A DNA stretch of 64,000 bases from Paraliobacillus sp. PM-2 (GTDB lineage Bacteria > Bacillota > Bacilli > Bacillales > Amphibacillaceae). The stretch's first letter is position 1. Every line of letters begins with the position of its first letter. Positions 46,262 to 54,689 of the stretch are shown here, piece by piece. The notes under the pieces are model-generated. The model was not told the DNA's origin, searched no databases, and worked only from the letters and a program-made list of their open reading frames with translations. Made by a program: the position numbers and the translations under genes. The DNA lies in contig NZ_CTEI01000001.1 of NCBI RefSeq assembly GCF_001368815.1, forward strand, positions 1,302,001 through 1,366,000, given 5' to 3'.

Positions 46262-46360
46262 TTAGTAACCATATCCCCAAGAAGCACCAATGATAATCAA
46301 TAAGATGAATAACACAACAATCAACGCAAAACCAGCACCATAATTATAACCTGCACTCAT
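46262..46360 (-). CDS. YjcZ-type sporulation micropeptide, 32 residues
   Basis: The product begins MSAGYNYGAGFALIVVLF, has one hydrophobic helix (to about residue 26) and ends in SWGYGY. It shares the GFALIVVLFILLII core with the gene at 24285 and belongs to the YjcZ family. An AGGAGGG box (about 46371) precedes the ATG, and a strong terminator follows. Expression during sporulation is expected from the family, not seen in sequence. Confidence 0.8.
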   Translation of the reverse strand: MSAGYNYGAGFALIVVLFILLIIIGASWGYGY

Positions 46361-46468
46361 CTTGTAATTCCCTCCTTTACTTATTTCACTATAGAATATG
46401 TAACTATTATAGAAATGGGAAGGGATATTACAAAAATGGGTTAGTGCCTTGTTTTTTATATTCTTTTT

Positions 46469-47227
46469 TTACAATATATCTTTGACACTGTAGTATTTAC
46501 CATTTTCAATAACTGCAGGTTCTATCAGTATATCAATTAATACTTCCGCTACTGTATTCGTATTCCTAAGTTGGTCTTCCCTTTTATATTGTTGGAATTG
46601 TTCTACATCCTGAAAAGCTTCTTTTGATGTAGAGCGAATTTCATTTTGCATCCCGGTATCCATAATACTTGGATCAAAAATAATTGCTTTACTATTTGTA
46701 TTTAATTCCTCTTGCTCTAATGCAAGAGTTCTTGCATATCGATTTAGCCCTGCTTTTGTTGCACTATAAGCACTCCAACCATAGACAGAACGATTTGCTG
46801 CACCTGATGTAACATATACATTGATTAATGGGATATTACATTTCTTTACTGCTTTTAAAAAGATACTAGAAGCGATCATTGGTGCAATTAAATTCACATG
46901 GACATGCGAATCAATTGCCTCTGCAGTATAATTTTCTGCTGTATTAATTGGATTTACCGTACCAGCATTATGAATGAAATAAATACAAGATGTTTGTTTT
47001 CTAACTAATTGATCAGAGATAATGGAAAAAACTTTATCAACCTTCTCTACATTGGCAAGATGACAAGTATAATGTTGATACGTCACATTATTTTCATCAG
47101 CCAAGTTCGCTAGTTCATTATTTTCATTACGTGAAATACCGATAACATTGACACCTTGTTTTAAAAATAATGCTGCAATCGATGCACCTAATCCTCTAGA
47201 TGTGCCCGTTATTACTGCATACTTCAT
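46469..47227 (-). CDS. Short-chain dehydrogenase, YueD type
   Basis: An NAD(P)-dependent oxidoreductase of 252 residues. The cofactor loop is TGTSRGLGASIA, the structural NAG motif is HNAGTV and the catalytic Ser-Tyr-Lys are in VTSGAANRSVYGWSAYSATKA. It resembles the sepiapterin reductase-like branch that includes B. subtilis YueD, a benzil reductase. The natural substrate is unknown. The frame opens further upstream, but GGAGG spacing favours the ATG at 47227. Confidence 0.78.
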   Translation of the reverse strand: MKYAVITGTSRGLGASIAALFLKQGVNVIGISRNENNELANLADENNVTYQHYTCHLANVEKVDKVFSIISDQLVRKQTSCIYFIHNAGTVNPINTAENYTAEAIDSHVHVNLIAPMIASSIFLKAVKKCNIPLINVYVTSGAANRSVYGWSAYSATKAGLNRYARTLALEQEELNTNSKAIIFDPSIMDTGMQNEIRSTSKEAFQDVEQFQQYKREDQLRNTNTVAEVLIDILIEPAVIENGKYYSVKDIL

Positions 47228-47329
47228 TATTTTTTCCTCCTTACACACACGTATATTATCTATTATACAGATTCGTTACGATAATTTGAAATATCGTTTT
47301 TGTAATATGCAAGGAACAAAAAAATTTAT

Positions 47330-48478
47330 CTATTGTTTTAATATCGACGCTTCGATTGCAGATTCAAAAGCTTCAATAATATCTGATACATCTTCTAAAC
47401 CAACAGAGATGCGCACTAATCCTTCTGTTATTTGTAATTCCTCTTGTATTTGTTTCGGTAAGGCTCGATGAGAAGTAGCTAATGGGTAGGATACCGATGT
47501 TTCCACCCCAGCCAATGTTGGAACAATTTTCACCCAATCCAACGCTTGGAAAAAGCCTTTTATATTACAATTATTTGTTAGATCAATTGATACAATAGCA
47601 CCATTTCCTTTTGGTGAAGCATGTTTTGGATAATAAACTTTAGAAACGGCTTGATGTTTAGATAATGTATCAGCTAATATTTGTGCATTTTTGTTCTGGC
47701 GTTCCATACGGACACTTAATGTTTTCATTCCTCTAACAGCTAACCATGCATCAAATGGGCTTAGATTCGTTCCCATATTTACTACTTTCATTTTTGCTCT
47801 TTCAATTAGTTCTTCGTCACCAACTAAAATACCTGCTGTCACATCGCTATGTCCAGCTAAATACTTCGTCGCACTATGTACAACTAGATTTACACCATCA
47901 CTGTAGGGTTGACACAAGTAGGGTGTAGCAAAAGTGTTATCAACCATCGTATATAGATTGTGTTTTCTTGCCATGTTTACTAGCTGATTAATGTTCTCTA
48001 CTCTTAATAGTGGATTAGTAATTGATTCAGAATATACTAGTTTTGTATTTTCACGAATGTGATTTTCCAATTCATCTGCTTTATCAAAATCAATAAATGA
48101 CACATCAATGCCAAATTCGGCTAGTTCATTTGCAAGTAATTGATAAGTTCCACCATAAATATCTGTGGTCGCTAGAACATGGTCACCTGTTTTCGCTACA
48201 GCTAAAATTCCTACTAATATGGCTGATAAACCAGAAGAAGTGGCTATGCCAGCAGGAGCTGCTTCCAAATGAGCTACAGAAGCACCTAGTTCATCAGTAT
48301 TGGGATTCCCGACTCTAGAATAAAGATATTGTTTTCCCCCCTGATAAAAACTTTCTAGATCATCTAAGTCAGAAAATTTAAATGCTGTTGTTTGATAAAT
48401 TGGTGTTACTTTACTATTGATTTCATTTGTATTTTTTAATGATAATTGAACAGACTTTGTATCGAAACTCCATGCCAT
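47330..48478 (-). CDS. PLP-dependent trans-sulfuration enzyme (cystathionine lyase/synthase family)
   Basis: An enzyme of 382 residues of the Cys/Met-metabolism PLP family. The PLP lysine is in SATKYLAGHSD and the phosphate-binding Tyr/Arg in YSRVGNPNTDEL. The usual residues following VYYP (PGLxSHPQHELAxxQM in relatives) are missing about a dozen positions here (VYYPKHASPKGNGAIVSIDL), shortening the surface loop. It could act as cystathionine gamma-synthase, beta-lyase or gamma-lyase; sequence alone does not decide. No second met gene and no S-box riboswitch is visible nearby; the alkyltransferase-like gene is 44 bp upstream. Confidence 0.8.
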   Translation of the reverse strand: MAWSFDTKSVQLSLKNTNEINSKVTPIYQTTAFKFSDLDDLESFYQGGKQYLYSRVGNPNTDELGASVAHLEAAPAGIATSSGLSAILVGILAVAKTGDHVLATTDIYGGTYQLLANELAEFGIDVSFIDFDKADELENHIRENTKLVYSESITNPLLRVENINQLVNMARKHNLYTMVDNTFATPYLCQPYSDGVNLVVHSATKYLAGHSDVTAGILVGDEELIERAKMKVVNMGTNLSPFDAWLAVRGMKTLSVRMERQNKNAQILADTLSKHQAVSKVYYPKHASPKGNGAIVSIDLTNNCNIKGFFQALDWVKIVPTLAGVETSVSYPLATSHRALPKQIQEELQITEGLVRISVGLEDVSDIIEAFESAIEASILKQ

Positions 48479-48522
48479 AATATTTCACCCTTTAATAAAA
48501 GTATCATCTAATGTTAAAAATT

Positions 48523-48840
48523 TTATATAAATTCCCTGTTTGGAACATAACCATAAGTATGTAAATTTACTTTATTAGATTGATTGAATTCAACTTTTTC
48601 ATCTTCTAATAGTCTTTTTTGAAAAAGAGCCTTTTCTCCTGGAAAACTAATTTCACCCTTACTATTAATTACTCGATGCCAAGGTAAAGAATATTTTTTA
48701 CTCATACGATGTAAAATCCATGATACTTGCCTAGCACCCTTTGTATTTCCTGCTATTTTAGCAATTTGACCATATGTCATTACTCTTCCTGAAGGAATGC
48801 CTTCTATAATTTTAATAACATTCTCTGTGAATTGCTCCAT
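48523..48840 (-). CDS. Alkyltransferase-like protein (ATL)
   Basis: A protein of 105 residues corresponding to the C-terminal DNA-binding domain of O6-methylguanine-DNA methyltransferase: GRVMTYGQIAKIAG, GARQVSWILHRM. The active-site box PCHRV reads PWHRV, so the acceptor cysteine is replaced by tryptophan. This is the hallmark of ATL proteins, which bind O6-alkylguanine and pass the lesion to nucleotide excision repair without chemical transfer. It may be cotranscribed with the PLP enzyme gene downstream. Confidence 0.85.
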   Translation of the reverse strand: MEQFTENVIKIIEGIPSGRVMTYGQIAKIAGNTKGARQVSWILHRMSKKYSLPWHRVINSKGEISFPGEKALFQKRLLEDEKVEFNQSNKVNLHTYGYVPNREFI

Positions 48841-48897
48841 TATCTCTTAACCTTCTTTGCATGATAATAAGAAACAGTATATCATGAATTTTCTGAT

Positions 48898-48952
48898 AAA
48901 TAAATAAAAGCTATTTCCCAATTCATTATTAGAAAATAGCTTTTATTTATTT
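48898..48952 (-). terminator. Terminator after two tiny ORFs
   Basis: Arms AAATAAATAAAAGCTATTT (48898-48916) and AAATAGCTTTTATTTATTT (48934-48952), 19 bp perfect. It includes the last codons of the second tiny ORF. Confidence 0.7.
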
Positions 48953-48972
48953 TTATCCATGACGACCTTCAT
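48943..48972 (-). CDS. Candidate 9-residue micropeptide ORF
   Basis: ATG to TAA, product MKVVMDKNK. AGGAGG (48982-48987) sits 9 bp before the ATG, the best possible ribosome site. The ribosome site and start lie between GGTCGTC-type arms (48961-48968 and 49001-49008) that could form a hairpin. It is followed by a terminator. It may be a tiny protein or the remains of a regulatory leader. Confidence 0.35.
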   Translation of the reverse strand: MKVVMDKNK

Positions 48973-48994
48973 TTTATTGAACCTCCTTTCCAAG

Positions 48995-49045
48995 TTATTT
49001 AGGTCGTCTATCAATCATTACTTGTTCCATTTCATATAGATTCAT
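48995..49045 (-). CDS. Candidate 16-residue leader or micropeptide ORF
   Basis: ATG to TAA, product MNLYEMEQVMIDRRPK, with GGATGGAG about 8 bp upstream. Its Arg-Arg-Pro codons contain the GACGACCT arm of the inverted repeat that spans the next ribosome site, so translation of this ORF could control the second one. The remaining 300 bp of this gap hold the qoxD terminator and an open stretch of 32 codons without start (49177-49275). Confidence 0.35.
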   Translation of the reverse strand: MNLYEMEQVMIDRRPK

Positions 49046-49287
49046 ATGATCATCTCCATCCTATAGTTGTATAAGCGAATGTTATACTTATTCTCACCAT
49101 CTTAAATTTGAATTTAAAAAACTATTCATTCACTTTTTCACAACGTTATTTTGGAACTACATTAAGTATAAGAAAATCAGAAATAATTGGTAACCGCAAC
49201 AGGTTGGAAGATTATTCGGTCCTCAGTCGGAATCTCATCTAAGTCCACACCAGAATGAATGACATGCTTACATTTTCAAATAAAAAT

Positions 49288-49333
49288 AGCTCTCTTGCTA
49301 TTTACTTGAAAGAAGTAAATTCACAAGAGAGCT
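49288..49333 (-). terminator. Terminator of the qox operon
   Basis: Arms AGCTCTCTTG / CAAGAGAGCT extended by an inner TTTACTT/AAGTAAA stem, with ATTTTTATT on the minus strand. Confidence 0.8.
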
Positions 49334-49354
49334 TAACGAATTTATTATTCTATT

Positions 49355-49648
49355 TTAATGCGCCGCATGACCAGTAGTTAGAATCCAAATAGATCCTGCC
49401 ACAATAACCACTGCTAAGAAAATACTATATGAAATATTAATGATATTAGCTACTTTTGCTTTACCTTCTGTCATGTGCATAAACATAATTAGTTGCACGA
49501 ATGCTTGAAAAATCGCAAATGCGCCGATTATCCATAATTTTATGGTTGTTGTAAAATCTGTTTCCAATGCAATAAAAACTGCAAAAATAGTTAAAACGAC
49601 TGATAAAATAAAACCTACGACATGATTTAACGGAAATTGTTTTTTCAT
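49355..49648 (-). CDS. qoxD: Quinol oxidase subunit IV (QoxD)
   Basis: A membrane protein of 97 residues with three helices and the sequence HVVGFILSVVLTIFAVFIALE, typical for subunit IV of haem-copper quinol oxidases. It supports assembly of the complex. It lies 1 bp after qoxC and ends the operon at a strong terminator. Confidence 0.92.
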   Translation of the reverse strand: MKKQFPLNHVVGFILSVVLTIFAVFIALETDFTTTIKLWIIGAFAIFQAFVQLIMFMHMTEGKAKVANIINISYSIFLAVVIVAGSIWILTTGHAAH

Positions 49649-49649
49649 C

Positions 49650-50246
49650 TTACATCATTCCTTTCAAATACACAAAGGTAAAGATAAAGATCCACACAAC
49701 ATCTAGGAAATGCCAATATAAACTGACAATGAAAAACTTACGTGCTGTAACAGCAGTGATTCCACGTCGTAGAACTTGAATAATTAACAATACAACCCAA
49801 CCAATACCTAGTGATACGTGTAGTCCATGCGTACCTAATAATGTGAAGAATGCAGAACCGAATGCACTTGTTTGCATAGTAAGCCCTTCATGCACATAAT
49901 GTATAAATTCATTTATCTCAAAATATAAGAAACCAAGTCCAAGTAGTAATGTTAGAATGGTCCAAACTAACATTGCAGATTTATTGTTATCACGCATTTG
50001 ATGGATAGCCAATCCCATGGTAAAACTACTTGTTAACAGTAAAAATGTTTCAATTAATACATCTTTCAGAATAAATAAATCGCCTTGTGTTGGTCCTCCA
50101 GCATGACTTTGTTCTAAAACAAAGTATGTTGCAAATAAAGTGGAGAATAACACAATTTCAGCACCTAAGAAAATCCAAAAGCCTAGTATATTCATTTCAT
50201 TTTGCTTTGTACTATACTCTAATGGTGTTGATGTTTGTGATGCCAT
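49650..50246 (-). CDS. qoxC: Quinol oxidase subunit III (QoxC)
   Basis: A membrane protein of 198 residues with five helices, as usual for quinol oxidase subunit III (GFWIFLGAEIVLFSTLFATY, GTHGLHVSLGIGWVVLL, WHFLDVVWIFIFTFVYL). The start shares its first base with the end of qoxB, so translation is coupled. It may help proton entry and stability of subunit I. Confidence 0.93.
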   Translation of the reverse strand: MASQTSTPLEYSTKQNEMNILGFWIFLGAEIVLFSTLFATYFVLEQSHAGGPTQGDLFILKDVLIETFLLLTSSFTMGLAIHQMRDNNKSAMLVWTILTLLLGLGFLYFEINEFIHYVHEGLTMQTSAFGSAFFTLLGTHGLHVSLGIGWVVLLIIQVLRRGITAVTARKFFIVSLYWHFLDVVWIFIFTFVYLKGMM

Positions 50247-52189
50247 TATAGATCACCTCTCCACTTTCGTTCTGTTTCCCATACTTTTTTAGCAGGAATA
50301 TGGTAGCCATCATCATAGTCAAAAGAATTAGCAATTAAGCCAGCAATAATACCTACAGAGAAAATTGCTGCTAAAGTGTTCCATTCAAATACTAAGAAGA
50401 AACCAACGATCCCAATTGCTACACTAAATATAATCGGTATGCCAGAATTACTTGGCATGTGAATATCTTTGACGTCTTCTTTTTTAAGTGTGTTTCGTCC
50501 TTCTTTTTTCATTTTCCAGAACTCATCATGATCTGTTACTTCCGGTATAACAGCAAAGTTATATTCTTGAACAGGTGAAGCAGTTGCCCATTCTAATGTA
50601 CGAGCATCCCATGGATCTCCACCAATATCGCGTGATGCATAGCGGAAGCTCCAATAAATATTATACACTAATGCTGCAAAACCAGCGGCTAGAATAAGCC
50701 CGCCAACAGCTGACACACCTAACCAAGCTCCCCAACCAGTACTTTCAGAGTACGTATACATACGACGAGACATTCCGTCTAAACCAACGAAGAACATTGG
50801 CATAAATGTTAAATTAAAACCAATTACAAATAACCAGAAATGCCATTTACCGATTTTTTCGTTCAATTTAAAACCAAACATTTTTGGCCACCAGTAATAA
50901 AGACCTGCAAAAACGGCAAACACTACACCTGGAATTAATACGTAGTGGAAGTGCGCAACTAAGAACATTGTATTATGATATTGATAGTCCGCTGCTGCCA
51001 TAGCCAACATAACCCCGGTTACTCCACCAATGGTGAAACATGGGATAAATGCCAATGCCCAAAGCATGGCATTAGAAAACTGAATTCGCCCTTTCCGCAT
51101 GGTAAAGAGCCAGTTAAATATCTTCACACCAGTAGGTATCGCAATCATCATGGTTGTAATTGAGAATACAGAGTTAACTGCTGCACTGTTACCCATTGTA
51201 TAGAAGTGGTGAACCCACACTAGCATACTTAAAAATGCAATAGCTACAATGGAAACAACCATTGTTACATAGCCAAATAGATTCTTTCGAGAGAATGTAG
51301 CAATTACTTCAGAGAACATACCGAATGCTGGTAGTACAACAATGTATACCTCTGGATGACCCCAAAGCCAAAATAAGTTTAACCAAAGCATTGGATCACC
51401 GCCTGCAGCTACGGTAAAGAAGTGTGCTCCAAAAATACGATCTAATGTCATCAATGCTAAGGCTACAGTTAAGATTGGAAATGCTGCTACAATCAACACT
51501 GAAGTTACTAATGTAGTCCAAGTGAACATTGGCATTTTCAATAGTTTCATCCCTGGAGCACGCATTTTCAAAATCGTAACAATAAAGTTTATACCTGATG
51601 CTAACGTTCCAATACCTGCAATTTGTAATGCTATTGCGTAATAGTTATTCCCTACATCAGGTGAAAATTCTTTACCCGCTAAAGGAAAATAAGATGTCCA
51701 GCCGGCATCTGGTGATCCACCGATTACAAAAGAGATATTGAAGAGCATTGCACCAACAAAAAATGTCCAAAAGCTTAATGCATTAAGTTTTGGGAATGCA
51801 ACGTCACGTGCACCGATTTGAAGTGGCATGACCACATTAATAATACCAATTAACATCGGCATTGCCATAAAAAGAATCATCACTACACCATGTGTAGTAA
51901 ATACTTCATCATAATGCTGTGCATCTAGAAATTCCATGTTGGGACGAGAAGTTTGAGCTTTCATCATTAACCCATCTACTCCACCACGGAAGAACATTAA
52001 TACACCTGCGATAATATACATAATACCTATTTTTTTATGATCAACAGTGGTAAACCATTCATTCCATAACCATTTCCATTTTTTTAAATAAGTAATTAAT
52101 ACAACTAATCCGACCATTGTTAAACCAATCGCAATTTGTGATCCTAAAATTAAAGGATCACCTGTAACGAAAAATTCATCTAATTTCAT
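50246..52189 (-). CDS. qoxB: Quinol oxidase subunit I (QoxB)
   Basis: The catalytic subunit of the cytochrome aa3-type menaquinol oxidase, 647 residues and about 15 helices. The low-spin haem and CuB ligands are visible: His in TTHGVVMI, the WGHPEVYIVVLPAFG box with the cross-linked His-Tyr pair, VWVHHFYTMG with two CuB histidines and AHFHYVLIPG with the two haem histidines. It reduces oxygen to water and pumps protons. AGGTGA precedes the ATG. Confidence 0.96.
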   Translation of the reverse strand: MKLDEFFVTGDPLILGSQIAIGLTMVGLVVLITYLKKWKWLWNEWFTTVDHKKIGIMYIIAGVLMFFRGGVDGLMMKAQTSRPNMEFLDAQHYDEVFTTHGVVMILFMAMPMLIGIINVVMPLQIGARDVAFPKLNALSFWTFFVGAMLFNISFVIGGSPDAGWTSYFPLAGKEFSPDVGNNYYAIALQIAGIGTLASGINFIVTILKMRAPGMKLLKMPMFTWTTLVTSVLIVAAFPILTVALALMTLDRIFGAHFFTVAAGGDPMLWLNLFWLWGHPEVYIVVLPAFGMFSEVIATFSRKNLFGYVTMVVSIVAIAFLSMLVWVHHFYTMGNSAAVNSVFSITTMMIAIPTGVKIFNWLFTMRKGRIQFSNAMLWALAFIPCFTIGGVTGVMLAMAAADYQYHNTMFLVAHFHYVLIPGVVFAVFAGLYYWWPKMFGFKLNEKIGKWHFWLFVIGFNLTFMPMFFVGLDGMSRRMYTYSESTGWGAWLGVSAVGGLILAAGFAALVYNIYWSFRYASRDIGGDPWDARTLEWATASPVQEYNFAVIPEVTDHDEFWKMKKEGRNTLKKEDVKDIHMPSNSGIPIIFSVAIGIVGFFLVFEWNTLAAIFSVGIIAGLIANSFDYDDGYHIPAKKVWETERKWRGDL

Positions 52190-52215
52190 TATTCTTCACC
52201 TCCGAATAAAAATTT

Positions 52216-53148
52216 CTATTCTTTATCCTCTGATTCGTTATCTGTTACTGAATCATTATCTGGTTGTTTGTTCTCTAGATGACCATCATAAGCCTCTGGA
52301 TTAAGGTACTTTTCAGAACCTCCATGGGCATGATCGATCCATTGTAAATGTGTACCATTGTAAGTTTCTCGACCAATAACAGTAGGAGCAAGAATCTCTT
52401 CATACTGTTCTTCAGTTAATTCGTCAGCCGTATTCTTAACTTCCTCTACCCATTCATTAAAATCTTTTGTGGATTGTGCTACTACTTCAAAATCCATGTG
52501 CGCATAACCTTCTCCATTAAAGTTTGTATTACGCCCGATATATTCACCTTCACGATCAGCAACTAAATAAAGTTGTGTCTGCATGTTTGCCATCGTATAT
52601 TTTTGACCACCAAGTGACGGAATCCAAAATGACTGCATGGTACCAGCCGATGTCATCTTAAAATGAATCGGACGATTTGCAGGAATGTTCATGTAGTTCA
52701 CTGTTTCGATATCTTGTTCTGGATAGCTGAATATCCACTTCCAGTCTGCAGAAGTTACATGAACAACTAATGGTTCTTGGTCTTCATAGCCTTCAGGTAC
52801 ATTTTCTACATCTGATATTGTTATGACCGTAGGAATTGTCAATGCAATTACAATAACAACCGGTATTAAAAACCAAGTGATTTCTAATGCTTTACTACCT
52901 TCTTCATACGGTGGTTCATAATCTTTATTGTCTTTTCTTTCACGATATTTCCAAACAATAACTCCAAATAAAATAAATACCGTTATCACAATAATCGCCA
53001 TAAAAATAATCGAAAAAATAATAAGATCTGTTAAATTACGTGCGACTGGACCCTGCGGATCAAATACTGTCAAGGGCTCACAGGCAGTCAAAGCTAATGT
53101 TGCTACGAATAAAATAAAAAGCTTCATCATAGAACGAACACGCTTCAT
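52216..53148 (-). CDS. qoxA: Quinol oxidase subunit II (QoxA)
   Basis: A lipoprotein of 310 residues (lipobox LTAC), two membrane helices and an outer cupredoxin domain. The ligands of the CuA centre are absent, as expected for quinol oxidases (the SLGGQKYTMANMQTQLYL region has no Cys-His set). The acidic tail (PDNDSVTDNESEDKE) is unusual in length. The frame opens eight codons further up, but AAGGAG fits the ATG at 53148. First gene of qoxABCD. Confidence 0.93.
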   Translation of the reverse strand: MKRVRSMMKLFILFVATLALTACEPLTVFDPQGPVARNLTDLIIFSIIFMAIIVITVFILFGVIVWKYRERKDNKDYEPPYEEGSKALEITWFLIPVVIVIALTIPTVITISDVENVPEGYEDQEPLVVHVTSADWKWIFSYPEQDIETVNYMNIPANRPIHFKMTSAGTMQSFWIPSLGGQKYTMANMQTQLYLVADREGEYIGRNTNFNGEGYAHMDFEVVAQSTKDFNEWVEEVKNTADELTEEQYEEILAPTVIGRETYNGTHLQWIDHAHGGSEKYLNPEAYDGHLENKQPDNDSVTDNESEDKE

Positions 53149-53352
53149 TTTATTATCTCCTTTCTCTTCCAACCTATTACTATCATACTATCACTCTACA
53201 AATGACAAAAGTTATTATACTTAAATGTATGTAAAGTGTAAATACTATTTCATAACAAATACATTTTAACAATTATTATGAGATAAGTATTAAAAAAATA
53301 ATAAATGTCACAAAAAGTTCATAATTAAGTCAAAAAGTATTTGTTTAACTAA

Positions 53353-53403
53353 AAATACCCACAAAAAGTAATTTTAAGCTAACTTACTTTTTGTGGGTAT
53401 TTA
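53353..53403 (-). terminator. Terminator of the zinc-binding protein gene
   Basis: Arms AAATACCCACAAAAAGTAA / TTACTTTTTGTGGGTATTT, 19 bp perfect, with T run on the minus strand. The region between it and qoxA (53149-53352) holds the presumed qox promoter only. Confidence 0.85.
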
Positions 53404-53427
53404 TTTTGTGATTTGTTTCAAGTTATT

Positions 53428-54450
53428 TTATTCTAACGCCTTTTTTAAAGACTTTAGATTCTTATTCATTATGGTAAAGTATGTTTCATTATTATCTATA
53501 TCTTTTTGTGTCAATACTTCAAGATTATGCAAATGAAGTGCTTTTATACCTGCCTCATTTTGAATTACTGAAGCTAAACGCGATGAAACATTCTGTTCGA
53601 AAAATAAATGGTTAATTCCGTATTCCTTTACTTGCTCAAGTATCTTCTCAACTTCTTTCTGTGATGGTTCATCTGATGAGGAGAGACCAGTAATAGCTAT
53701 TTGCTCTATTCCATAAGCCTTTTCCCAATATCCATACGCTGCATGCGCCACAAGAATTTCTTTCTTTTCACCATTTTTTAATGTGTCATGAAACGTTCTA
53801 TCCAGTTCCGTCAGTTTATTTGCTAATTTTTGATAGTTGGCTTCTAAAGTTTTTTCTTGTTTAGGTATTTGCGTAATTAGCTCATCTTTTATCGTTTCTG
53901 CTAGTTTTATAGCTAACATAGGATCTAACCAAACATGCGGATCTATATCTCCATGATCATGTGAATCTTGTTCATGATTATTATCTGATTCAGTATCTCC
54001 ATGCCCCTTCTCTTCTTCATGACTATTAGCATTTTCTGAATCGTCACTATGATGATGGCTATAGGCTAATAAATCCAACTCTGTTGCCGCTTCTATCATC
54101 CTAACATCTTCTTCTGCTAGCGCATCTTTTATTGAATCAGCGTAACTTTCTAAATTTGCCCCATTGTAAATAAAAGCATCTGCTTCAGCAATGTCCACCA
54201 TCATCTTTGAAGTAGGTTCAAATGTATGGGGATCGGCACCTGCGGGTAAGATTGACGTTACGTCTACGTAAGAACCACCTATTTCCGAAGTAAAAAAAGC
54301 TAAAGGATAAATCGTAGTATAAATTTCTAATTTTTCTTCGTTCAATGTATTACTATCATTTTGTGTTGCTTCTTGTTCATTACAAGCAGTAACAAATAGC
54401 AAACTTAGCAAGCTGCTAATAAGCAATAAAAATGCTTTGGTTTTTTTCAT
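53428..54450 (-). CDS. znuA: Zinc ABC transporter binding lipoprotein, ZnuA/AdcA type
   Basis: A cluster A-I metal-binding lipoprotein of 340 residues (lipobox VTAC). Metal histidines are in GADPHTFEP, DPHVWLDP and LVAHAAYGYW, with the Glu/Asp in FEQNVSS and later. Between the first two lies a His- and acid-rich loop (about residues 125-165, HHHSDDSEN, SHDHGD) characteristic of zinc importers. No znuB or znuC is adjacent, so the partner genes lie elsewhere. Two Zur-like boxes precede the gene, which supports zinc repression. Confidence 0.9.
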   Translation of the reverse strand: MKKTKAFLLLISSLLSLLFVTACNEQEATQNDSNTLNEEKLEIYTTIYPLAFFTSEIGGSYVDVTSILPAGADPHTFEPTSKMMVDIAEADAFIYNGANLESYADSIKDALAEEDVRMIEAATELDLLAYSHHHSDDSENANSHEEEKGHGDTESDNNHEQDSHDHGDIDPHVWLDPMLAIKLAETIKDELITQIPKQEKTLEANYQKLANKLTELDRTFHDTLKNGEKKEILVAHAAYGYWEKAYGIEQIAITGLSSSDEPSQKEVEKILEQVKEYGINHLFFEQNVSSRLASVIQNEAGIKALHLHNLEVLTQKDIDNNETYFTIMNKNLKSLKKALE

Positions 54451-54488
54451 CTCATTCTCTCCCTACATAATCAACTAAAAGTATTATA

Positions 54489-54526
54489 TAGGAATGATTA
54501 CGTTTTGTAAATAGTAATAATTACGT
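54489..54526 (-). promoter_or_regulatory. Two candidate Zur boxes before znuA
   Basis: TAGTAATAATTACGT (54512-54526) fits the 7-1-7 consensus TCGTAATNATTACGA at 12 of 14 fixed positions; TAGGAATGATTACGT (54489-54503) fits at 11. The centres are 23 bp apart, and the pair lies 40-75 bp upstream of the start codon. Confidence 0.65.
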
Positions 54527-54689
54527 TTTACCTTTGTTTTTATTATTTTTTTGTATCATTAAATAAAGAATAATGATTCGATTAGAGCCTATAATAACAA
54601 TAACCAATATAAATATATCTTACGCATTGAAAAATATTTTTATATATTATAATATGAATACGTGAACATATGAATTGGAGTGATTTGTT

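Noticed and set aside
47330-48522. S-box or T-box riboswitch for the PLP enzyme gene
   Set aside because: Only 44 bp separate it from the upstream gene, and no riboswitch core motif is present.
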